From: Haloferax namakaokahaiae
Lineage (GTDB): Archaea; Halobacteriota; Halobacteria; Halobacteriales; Haloferacaceae
Assembly (NCBI RefSeq): GCF_042663225.1
Contig: NZ_JBHTAA010000005.1
Span: 1,697,480 to 1,761,479, forward strand
Reading direction: 5' to 3'
DNA length: 64,000 nucleotides
In this document: positions 50,880 to 58,201 of the stretch, piece after piece
Position numbering within the stretch: the stretch's first letter is position 1
Layout of the letters: each line of letters starts with the position of its first letter
The notes under the pieces: model-generated
The model's database searches: none
Seen by the model: the letters and a program-made list of their open reading frames with translations, nothing else
Told to the model about the DNA's origin: nothing
Translations under genes and position numbers: made by a program

Positions 50880-52025
50880 ATGCACGTCCTCATCGTCGGT
50901 GGCGGCGTCGTCGGACTCGCGTGTGCCCACGCGCTGTGCACCCGTGGCGTCCACGTCACTGTCTGCGAGGCGGGGTCGCTCGGTAGCGGGAGCACCGGAC
51001 GCGCCGCAGGCGGGATTCGAACCCAGTTTTCGACCCGCGTGAACGTGGACCTCTCGCTGGCGAGCATCCCCGTCTGGGAGTCCTTTAGCCAAGCATTCGG
51101 CGTCGATATCGACTACCGAAAGACGGGCTATCTCTTCGTCGCCCGAACCGAGGAGACAGCCGACGCGTTCCGCGACAACGTCTCCATGCAGAACGAGGCG
51201 GGCGCGCAGAGCGAACTCCTCTCGCCCGACGAAGCCCGAACGCACCTCTCCGGCCTGCGCGACGAGCAGTTCGTCGCGGCGACGTACTCGCCGCTGGATG
51301 GCATCGCCGACCCGCACTCCGCAGTACAGGGATTCGCGGAGGCAGTTCGGAGCGTCGGCGGCGACATCCGAACGAAGACCCCAGTGACGGGACTGACGCG
51401 GGCGGGCGAGAAGTGGACGGTCGAGACGCCCGACGAGACGCTCACGGCCGATTTCGTGGTCAACGCCGCGGGCGCGTGGTCACGAGCGATTGGCGAACTC
51501 GCGGGCGTCGAGTTACCGATTGCACCGCGCCGTCGGCAGGCCGCGGTGGTCGAACCTGAGACGAGACTCCCCGACGACGCGCCGTTGACTATCGACCTCG
51601 ATACGGGGTCGTACTTCCGCCCGGAGCGCGAGGGAACGGCGCTCGTCGGCGGACACTTCTCGGCGACCGACCCCGACGTGAACCCCGACCGATTCGACCA
51701 GTCGATGGACATCGAGTGGGCCGTCGAAGCGACCGAACGCGCCGACGACTGCGCGGCCTACTTCGGTCCCGAGACCAGAATCAGAAACGGCTGGGCGGGC
51801 TTGTACGCCGTCACGCCCGACCACCACGCAATCGTGGACGAGGTGGCTCCGGGATTCGTCGTCGCCGCCGGATTCTCGGGCCATGGCTTCCAGCACGCGC
51901 CCGCGACGGGCCACGCCGTGGCCGACCTGTGTCTCGGCGAGGACACGGGGTCGGTCGATATCTCCGAGCTATCTGTCGAGCGATTCGAGTCGGGCACGAC
52001 GTTGACAGAACAGAACGTCGCTTGA
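50880..52025 (+). CDS. FAD-dependent amine/amino-acid oxidoreductase (DAO family)
   Basis: A 381-residue flavoprotein of the glycine/sarcosine oxidase/D-proline dehydrogenase group. FAD loop VLIVGGGVVGLACAHAL (3-19), GSTGRAAGGIRTQFSTRVN for flavin contact, VVNAAGAWS near 200, and the C-terminal GFVVAAGFSGHGFQHAPATG. It would oxidise an N-methyl, imino or D-amino acid. The terminal residues come from one copy of a 20-base tandem duplication that spans the stop codon. Divergent from the cyclodeaminase-like gene. Confidence 0.87.
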   Translation: MHVLIVGGGVVGLACAHALCTRGVHVTVCEAGSLGSGSTGRAAGGIRTQFSTRVNVDLSLASIPVWESFSQAFGVDIDYRKTGYLFVARTEETADAFRDNVSMQNEAGAQSELLSPDEARTHLSGLRDEQFVAATYSPLDGIADPHSAVQGFAEAVRSVGGDIRTKTPVTGLTRAGEKWTVETPDETLTADFVVNAAGAWSRAIGELAGVELPIAPRRRQAAVVEPETRLPDDAPLTIDLDTGSYFRPEREGTALVGGHFSATDPDVNPDRFDQSMDIEWAVEATERADDCAAYFGPETRIRNGWAGLYAVTPDHHAIVDEVAPGFVVAAGFSGHGFQHAPATGHAVADLCLGEDTGSVDISELSVERFESGTTLTEQNVA

Positions 52026-52050
52026 GTGCCCAGAACGTCGCTTGAGAGCT
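52011..52050. repeat. 20-base tandem duplication across a stop codon
   Basis: CAGAACGTCGCTTGAG occurs at 52011-52026 and 52031-52046, 20 bases apart, with the first copy holding the TGA of the FAD enzyme gene. The duplication is recent enough to be exact over 16 bases. Confidence 0.85.
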
Positions 52051-52094
52051 GAGCGCCGAGGGTCGCGCGTGCCTCAACGCTCACGAGAACTCGC

Positions 52095-52361
52095 TCAGGT
52101 GCTCATGTTCACGACGGTCCGGAGTTCGCCGCGGACGCGTTTCGGGTCGGCAACGTCTTGCGACGAGAGCACCCGATAGCCGCCGTCGTCCTCCACGACG
52201 CGATAGGTCGTCGAACCGTCGTCGAACTCGTAGGGCGGCGAGGTCTTCACGACGAACGCGTCGATGTCGTCCCTGTCGTCGGGGCGGTTCGGGGGCTTGA
52301 CGATGAGCGAGGCCTCGTGGCCGATTTCGAGCGAATCGAGGAGGCCTTGGACGGTGTTCAT
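52095..52361 (-). CDS. Small haloarchaeal protein of unknown function
   Basis: An 88-residue acidic protein: MNTVQGLLDSLEIGHEASLI, a polar RPDDRDDID segment, then strands DAFVVKTSPPYEF, STTYRVVEDDGGYRVLSS and a C-terminal RGELRTVVNM. It resembles a small beta domain, such as those found alone in haloarchaea. It converges on the FAD enzyme gene. No catalytic motif. Confidence 0.65.
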   Translation of the reverse strand: MNTVQGLLDSLEIGHEASLIVKPPNRPDDRDDIDAFVVKTSPPYEFDDGSTTYRVVEDDGGYRVLSSQDVADPKRVRGELRTVVNMST

Positions 52362-52426
52362 TCGTGAGTGGTCGAAGTGCTCCCACTAGACGTTTACTGC
52401 CGATTTCACGCGGGAGACGCGCAACG

Positions 52427-52434
52427 CTTTTAGT
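52427..52434 (+). promoter_or_regulatory. TATA-like box of the pheS-pheT leader
   Basis: CTTTTAGT centred 27 bases before the ATG at 52457, fitting a leaderless start at the leader frame. No comparable box sits just before pheS itself. Confidence 0.55.
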
Positions 52435-52456
52435 TCAGACTCACAATCGCTCCCCT

Positions 52457-52537
52457 ATGGCAACCGAACCCACTCGCCGGACGCGCGTGCGCGAACCGAC
52501 CACCGACGGGTTCGGCTTCTTCTTTCTGACCGCCTGA
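52457..52537 (+). CDS. Phe-rich leader peptide of pheS-pheT (candidate)
   Basis: A 26-codon frame, MATEPTRRTRVREPTTDG then FGFFFLTA and TGA. Four of codons 19-23 are phenylalanine (TTC GGC TTC TTC TTT), just three codons before the stop, directly upstream of the Phe-tRNA synthetase genes. Such runs of the cognate amino acid are the mark of amino-acid leader peptides, as with E. coli pheM before pheS. A TATA-like box at leaderless distance supports real transcription and translation. A CCGCC/GGCGG hairpin (52530-52546) encloses the stop codon. No T-rich terminator is visible after it, so the control step is not known. Confidence 0.7.
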   Translation: MATEPTRRTRVREPTTDGFGFFFLTA

Positions 52538-52664
52538 GGTCGGCGGACTCCACCCGAGTGTGACCACGCTCGCTGGACGAAACCGACCCCTTCGGTCACC
52601 CGCACGACGGCGGGCCTTCGAAACTGCTAACCGACTACCAGACGGCTCACACGACAACAATCAG

Positions 52665-54164
52665 ATGCGACTTCCGGAATCACAGGTCGCGGTGTTGAAC
52701 GCCGCGAGCGCGACAGACGAACAGACGATAGAACAACTCGCGGAGGAGTTAGGAATAAAACCCGAGACGGTGACGGGCGCGGTGTTCGACCTCCGCGACG
52801 ACGGACTCGTCTCGGTCTCCGAGACGGTCGAAGAGACGGTCGAACTCACCGACGAGGGCGAGGAGTACGCCGAGGAGGGACTTCCCGAGGTGCGACTCTT
52901 CCGCGCCGCGCTCGACGTGGGCGACGGCGACTCAATCCCGATGGGACAGGTCATCGGCGCGTCCTCGCTCGCCGGTCCCCAAGTAGACATCGCGCTCTCG
53001 AACTTCGCGCGAAAGGGCTACGGCCGCATCGACTCGGGCGAACTCGTCCCCGACGCGGACGCCAGTCCCGACGGCGACGAAGAGGCCGCCGCGCTCTCGG
53101 CGCTCCTCGATGGCGAATCGGTCGATGGCGACGTGCTCGACCAACTCGAATCGAGAAACCTCGTCGTTCGCCACGAATCGACGATTCGCTCGGTGCTCCT
53201 CACCGACGAGGGCGTCGATGCGCTGATGATGGGCGTCGAGGCCGCCGAGACCGTCTCGCGTCTCACCCCCGAGATGCTGACCTCGGGCGAGTGGCAGGAC
53301 GTGGAGTTCACCGAGTACAACGTCGAGGCCGACGCGCCCGTGGTCCAAGGCGGGAAGAAACACATCCTCCGGCAGACCGCCGACCGCGTGAAAGACGTGC
53401 TCGTCGGCATGGGCTTCTCCGAGATGGAAGGCCCGCACGCCGACGCCGACTTCTGGATTAACGACTGTCTGTTCATGCCGCAGGACCACCCGGCGCGGAC
53501 CCACTGGGACCGCTTCGCCCTCGACGTGCCGCCGATGGAGGACATCCCGGAAGACCTCATCGAGCGCGTCCGCTCGGCCCACCTCGAAGGAGTTGGCGAC
53601 GACGGCGACGGCTACCACTCGCCGTGGTCCGAGGACTTCGCCCGCGCCATCGCGCTTCGCGGCCACACCACGTCGCTGTCGATGCGCTACCTCTCGGGTC
53701 ACGAAGTCGGCGAGCTAGAGCCGCCACAGCGGTACTTCTCGGTCGAGAAGGTGTACCGAAACGACACGCTCGACCCGACGCACCTGCTCGAATTCTACCA
53801 AATCGAGGGGTGGGTCATGGCCGAAGACCTCTCGGTGCGCGACCTGATGGGCACCTTCGAGGAGTTCTACTCGCACTTCGGCATCACGGATATCCAGTTC
53901 AAACCGCACTACAATCCCTACACCGAACCGTCGTTCGAACTGTTCGGTCGTCACCCGGAGACGGGCGAACTCATCGAAATCGGGAACTCGGGGATGTTCC
54001 GCGAGGAAGTCCTGCGACCCCTCGGCGTCGAGTGCGACGTGATGGCGTGGGGGCTCGCCCTCGAACGCCTCTTGATGCTCATGTACGGCTTCGACGACAT
54101 CCGCGACGTACACGGAACGCTGTGTGACCTCGACCTGCTCCGCGAAACGGAGGTAATCCGATAA
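52665..54164 (+). CDS. pheS: Phenylalanyl-tRNA synthetase alpha subunit
   Basis: Class II catalytic subunit, 499 residues, long archaeal form. The N-terminal ~220 residues include winged-helix-like DNA/tRNA-contact domains (ATDEQTIEQLAEELGIKPET); the catalytic core has motif 2-like VYRNDTLDPTHLLEFYQIEG and GFSEMEGPHADADFWINDCL, and motif 3 AWGLALERLLMLMYGFDDIR. The start MRLPESQV lacks a visible ribosome site and sits 127 bases after the Phe-rich leader stop. The stop overlaps pheT by one base (TAATG). Confidence 0.95.
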   Translation: MRLPESQVAVLNAASATDEQTIEQLAEELGIKPETVTGAVFDLRDDGLVSVSETVEETVELTDEGEEYAEEGLPEVRLFRAALDVGDGDSIPMGQVIGASSLAGPQVDIALSNFARKGYGRIDSGELVPDADASPDGDEEAAALSALLDGESVDGDVLDQLESRNLVVRHESTIRSVLLTDEGVDALMMGVEAAETVSRLTPEMLTSGEWQDVEFTEYNVEADAPVVQGGKKHILRQTADRVKDVLVGMGFSEMEGPHADADFWINDCLFMPQDHPARTHWDRFALDVPPMEDIPEDLIERVRSAHLEGVGDDGDGYHSPWSEDFARAIALRGHTTSLSMRYLSGHEVGELEPPQRYFSVEKVYRNDTLDPTHLLEFYQIEGWVMAEDLSVRDLMGTFEEFYSHFGITDIQFKPHYNPYTEPSFELFGRHPETGELIEIGNSGMFREEVLRPLGVECDVMAWGLALERLLMLMYGFDDIRDVHGTLCDLDLLRETEVIR

Positions 54165-55876
54165 TGCCCGTAGTTGACGTTCAACCCGACGAACTCCGCG
54201 AACTGACCGGCCACGAAGACAAATCCGACGACGAGTTCAAAGACGACCTGTTCGCGCTCGGTCTCGAATTCGAGGGCGTCACCGAGGACGGCGCGTTCCA
54301 ACTCGAATTCGGTCCCGACCGACTGGACCGCCTCTCGGTCGAGGGTGTCGCGCGCTCGCTTCGCTACCAGTACGGTGACGCCCGCGGCGTGGCCGTCCCG
54401 AAGACGAACGACCCCGACTGGACCATCGTCGTGGACGAGTCCGTCCCGGACGAGCGCCCCTACGTCACCGGCGCGGTCGTCCGCGGCGTTGACCTCGACG
54501 ACCCGGCGCTGGAGTCGCTCATCCAGTTGCAGGAGAAGCTTCACGCGACGATGGGTCGCAAGCGCGCCAAGGGCGCAATCGGCATCCACGACCTGACGAT
54601 GCTGAAAGGCGACGTCCTGTCTGAGGACGCGTCGGGCAACTCGATTACGTACAAGGGCGTCGAACCAAAGGGCGACACGTTCGTCGCGCTCGACTCGAAC
54701 GACGAGTGGACGCCCGAAGAGGTGCTCGAACAGCACGCGACCGGGCAGAAGTACGCCGACCTCGTCCGCGGCTACGACCGCTATCCGGCCATCTACGACG
54801 AAATCGGCCTGTTCTCGTTCCCGCCGGTCATCAACGGCCGCCGAACCGAAGTGACCACCGACTCGCGCGACCTGTTCGTCGAACTCACGGGCACCGACCA
54901 GTGGACCATCGACCGGATGTGCAACATCATCTGCTACGCGCTGGCCGCCCGCGGGGCGACCATCGAGGAGGTCGAAGTCGAGTACGACTCCGGAACCGTG
55001 GTCAAACCCGACTTCGAAGTCGAGACGAAGCACGTCAGTCACGACCGCATCGAGACGATTCTGGGCGTCGAGTTGGAGATGGACGAGGTCATCGACCTGT
55101 TCGAGCGCTCCGGGATGGACGCGAACGCGGAATTGGGAGACGAAATCGTCTACGAGGTCTCCATTCCGCCGTACCGCGTGGACGTGCTCTCGCCGCTCGA
55201 CCTCGTGGACGACGTTGGTCGGGCCTACGGCTTCAACGAACTCGAACCGCGGTATCCCGACGTGGGGACGGTCGGTGAGCGTCACGCGCGCTCCCGGCTC
55301 GAAGACGCCGCCCGCACCTCGCTCGTCGGTCTCGGTTTCGAGGACCTCCTCAACTTCCACATGATTTCCGAGGAGGAGAACTACGAGCGCATGGGCGTCG
55401 AAACGGGCACGTCAGTCCTCGGCGGCGGCGAACCCGCCTCTATCACCGAACCCTACAGCGAGGACTACACGATGCTTCGGTCGTGGGTGCTCCCGTCGCT
55501 GACGATGGTGCTGGAGAACAACACCCACCGCGCCTACCCGCAGGACCTCGCCGAAATCGGTCACGTCGCCCACCGCGACGATTCGGAGAACACGCGGGTC
55601 GCGGAATCGCGCCACGTCGCGGCCGTCCTCGCCCGCCACGACGCGACCTACGAAGACGCAAAGAGTCGCCTGACGGCGCTCTGCCGCGACTTCGGCGTCG
55701 AACTGGAGACGCCCGCGACCGAGCACCCGTCGTTCATTCCGGGTCGAACTGCGTCGGTCGTCATCGACGGTGAGGAAGTGGGCGTCATGGGTGAACTCCA
55801 CCCCCGCGTCATCGTCGAACACGACCTCGAACTGCCGGTCGCGGCGTTCGAGTTCGAGCTGTCGGCGCTGCAGTAA
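54164..55876 (+). CDS. pheT: Phenylalanyl-tRNA synthetase beta subunit
   Basis: 570-residue beta subunit of the (alpha-beta)2 enzyme; archaeal short type without the anticodon-binding C-terminus of bacteria. Features include the B3/4 editing domain (KRAKGAIGIHDLTMLKG region), the B5 domain (~280-350, VSIPPYRVDVLSPLDLVDDV), and the inactive class II core with LRSWVLPSLTMVLENN. One-base overlap with pheS indicates coupling. It is the last gene of the unit; the next gene starts 69 bases later. Confidence 0.95.
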   Translation: MPVVDVQPDELRELTGHEDKSDDEFKDDLFALGLEFEGVTEDGAFQLEFGPDRLDRLSVEGVARSLRYQYGDARGVAVPKTNDPDWTIVVDESVPDERPYVTGAVVRGVDLDDPALESLIQLQEKLHATMGRKRAKGAIGIHDLTMLKGDVLSEDASGNSITYKGVEPKGDTFVALDSNDEWTPEEVLEQHATGQKYADLVRGYDRYPAIYDEIGLFSFPPVINGRRTEVTTDSRDLFVELTGTDQWTIDRMCNIICYALAARGATIEEVEVEYDSGTVVKPDFEVETKHVSHDRIETILGVELEMDEVIDLFERSGMDANAELGDEIVYEVSIPPYRVDVLSPLDLVDDVGRAYGFNELEPRYPDVGTVGERHARSRLEDAARTSLVGLGFEDLLNFHMISEEENYERMGVETGTSVLGGGEPASITEPYSEDYTMLRSWVLPSLTMVLENNTHRAYPQDLAEIGHVAHRDDSENTRVAESRHVAAVLARHDATYEDAKSRLTALCRDFGVELETPATEHPSFIPGRTASVVIDGEEVGVMGELHPRVIVEHDLELPVAAFEFELSALQ

Positions 55877-55945
55877 GCCGTCTCGGTCGTTTTCTGAATC
55901 TCCCCATTCAGCGCCGTTATCTCGCTGAATCGCCTCTCTCTAGTG

Positions 55946-56815
55946 ATGAAAATACTCGTCACTGGCGCGACCGGGCAACAGGGTGGCGCCGTCATCGACC
56001 ATCTCCTCTCGGGCGAGTTCGGCGAGCACGAGGTGTACGGTCTCACACGCGACCTCACCGACGACCGAGCACAGGAACTCGTCGCTCGCGGCGTCCACGT
56101 CGTCGAAGGCGACATGCGCGATTACGACCGCATGGTCTCGCTCATCTCGGGCGTCGAGGGCGTCTTCTGCGTGACGACGTTCTTCGAGGACGGTCCCGAC
56201 GCGGAACTCGCACAGGGGTTGGCTGTCGTCGATGCCGCCGCCGACACCGGCGTCTCGCACCTCGTCTACTCGTCTGTTGACGGCGCGGAACGCTCACCCC
56301 TCCCGCACTTCCAGTCGAAGTTCGCTATCGAGCGACGGATTCGAGAGCGTGACCTCCCCGCGACGGTCGTCAGACCGGGCTACTTCATGCAGAACTTCGC
56401 GTGGCTGGCCGCCGATATCGAAGCCGGGAGGCTCTCGCTCCCCGTCTCGCCCGAGACGGTGCTCCACCTCGTCGATTCCGACGATGTCGGCCGGGCGGCG
56501 GCCGCAGCGTTCGCCGACCCCGCGCGGTTCCTCGGCGAGAGTTTCGAACTCGTCGGCGACGCGCTGACGCTCTCGGAGGTTGCGACGACGTTCGCCGACG
56601 CGCTCGCCCGTCCGGTCGAATTCGAACAGACGCCGAGTTCGGCCTACCGCGAGGCTCGGGGTGACGAAGTCGCCGACATGTACGCGTGGTTCGATTCGGG
56701 GGCCTACAGCCCGCGGCGTCCCGACCTGTCGCGGTTCGGTCTCGTCCCGCGAACCTTGGCCCAACACATCGACGAGAACGACGCGTGGCGACCGGCCCCC
56801 GCGCCGGTGAGATAA
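55946..56815 (+). CDS. NmrA-like NAD(P)-binding protein
   Basis: A 289-residue Rossmann-fold protein. Nucleotide loop VTGATGQQGGAVIDHLL (5-21), DMRDYDRMVSLISGVEGVF, LVYSSVDGAE, and FAIERRIRERDLPATVVRPGYFMQN. This is the NmrA/HSCARG type, a sensor or atypical reductase group within the extended SDR family; the tyrosine of active SDRs is replaced. Substrate unknown. The ATG at 55946 overlaps a GTG at 55943; the former is used. Confidence 0.85.
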   Translation: MKILVTGATGQQGGAVIDHLLSGEFGEHEVYGLTRDLTDDRAQELVARGVHVVEGDMRDYDRMVSLISGVEGVFCVTTFFEDGPDAELAQGLAVVDAAADTGVSHLVYSSVDGAERSPLPHFQSKFAIERRIRERDLPATVVRPGYFMQNFAWLAADIEAGRLSLPVSPETVLHLVDSDDVGRAAAAAFADPARFLGESFELVGDALTLSEVATTFADALARPVEFEQTPSSAYREARGDEVADMYAWFDSGAYSPRRPDLSRFGLVPRTLAQHIDENDAWRPAPAPVR

Positions 56816-56878
56816 CTATCGGTAATTTCTACCGCCGAGAGATTCCTTTCGTGCATGCAATATCGGGACGATAGAAAT

Positions 56879-56886
56879 CTTTAGGC
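56879..56886 (+). promoter_or_regulatory. TATA-like box of the PLP enzyme gene
   Basis: CTTTAGGC centred ~27 bases before the ATG at 56909; supports that start against an in-frame codon at 56888. Confidence 0.5.
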
Positions 56887-56908
56887 TGTGGCTCGTTGGG
56901 ATTCTCGT

Positions 56909-58114
56909 ATGAACGATAATGAACTACTCCGCGAGACGCTGGCAGTGACCCACGGCGAGCGCGGACAGGCCCCCGCGCCGGGCGTCGAGGACGTCGTCGT
57001 CCCCCTCCACCTCTCTTCGACGTACTCGATTCCCGATATCGACCCCGATGCCGACCTGGAGTTGCTCGACCCAGACGCGGGCGAGTATCTCTACTCGCGG
57101 CTGTCGAATCCGACGCGGAACGCGTTGGAACACCGACTCGCGGCGCTCGAAGGCGCGGAACACGCGCTCGCGTTCGTCTCCGGGACGGCGGCTATCGCCG
57201 CGACGATGATGGCGACGGTCCAGCCCGGCGACCACGTCGTGGCGTTCGAGGACCTCTACGGCGGGACGAAGACGATGCTCAACCGCCTGCTCGGCGAGAA
57301 ACTCGGCGTCGAGGTGTCGTTCGTCGATGCGACCGACGTTTCGAACGTCGAAGAGGCGATGAGCGAGGACACGACGCTCATCTGGATGGAGACGCCGACG
57401 AACCCGCTCATGCACCTGTGTGACATCGAGGCAATCGCTTCCGTCGCCGACGAGTGGAACGTCACGTTCGGCGTCGATAACACCTTCCTCAGCCCCTACT
57501 TCCAGAACCCGCTGTCGCTCGGTGCGGACGTGGTCGTCCACAGCACGACGAAGTTTTTGAACGGGCACTCCGACTCCATCGGCGGTGCAGTCGTCACCGA
57601 CTCGGACGACCTGATGGACGAACTCGCGTTCCTCCAGCGCGTCGGTATGGGGTCGATGCTCTCGCCGTTCGACTCCTACATGACCCTCCGCGGCATCAAG
57701 ACGCTCCCGCTTCGGATGCGCCAGCACGAGGAGAACGCCATGGAAATCGCCCGGTTCCTCGAATCCCACGACGCGGTGACGCGAGTGCTGTATCCGGGTT
57801 TGGAGTCGCATCCACAGCACGAACTCGCCGCGCGCCAGCAGTCCGGATTCGGCGGCGTGCTCTCGTTCGAACTCGATACCGACCTCGACGGGACCGCGGA
57901 GTTCTTGGGCAACTTGCGGGAGTTCCCGCTTGCCGTGAGTCTCGGCGGGGTGGAGAGTCTCATCGAGCACCCCGCGACGATGACGCACTCGCCGCTCTCG
58001 CTGACCGAACGCGAGCGTCTCGGCATCTCGAACTCGCTTCTCCGGTTGTCCGTGGGTGTCGAACACGTGGACGACTTGCTTTCGGACCTCGACGCCGCGC
58101 TCTCGGTAGTCTGA
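56909..58114 (+). CDS. metB: Cystathionine gamma-synthase/lyase family PLP enzyme
   Basis: A 401-residue Cys/Met-metabolism PLP enzyme. Motifs: PLHLSSTYSIPD, the YSRLSNPTRNALE phosphate-binding segment, EDLYGGTKTML, NTFLSPYFQNPLSLGADVVV and the PLP lysine in HSTTKFLNGHSD. C-terminal SLGGVESLIEHPATMTH and RLSVGVEHVDDLLSDL are typical. Members make or break cystathionine or release methanethiol; they overlap in sequence, so metB is a provisional symbol. It stands alone with its own leaderless promoter. Confidence 0.85.
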   Translation: MNDNELLRETLAVTHGERGQAPAPGVEDVVVPLHLSSTYSIPDIDPDADLELLDPDAGEYLYSRLSNPTRNALEHRLAALEGAEHALAFVSGTAAIAATMMATVQPGDHVVAFEDLYGGTKTMLNRLLGEKLGVEVSFVDATDVSNVEEAMSEDTTLIWMETPTNPLMHLCDIEAIASVADEWNVTFGVDNTFLSPYFQNPLSLGADVVVHSTTKFLNGHSDSIGGAVVTDSDDLMDELAFLQRVGMGSMLSPFDSYMTLRGIKTLPLRMRQHEENAMEIARFLESHDAVTRVLYPGLESHPQHELAARQQSGFGGVLSFELDTDLDGTAEFLGNLREFPLAVSLGGVESLIEHPATMTHSPLSLTERERLGISNSLLRLSVGVEHVDDLLSDLDAALSVV

Positions 58115-58201
58115 GCGCCGGCGGTCGGTTTTCTCCGCTCTCTCGCCCGCATTCTAACCGAGTTGTTTAACAGTCTACCCAGTGGTAGATACGCCAACGC
58201 A

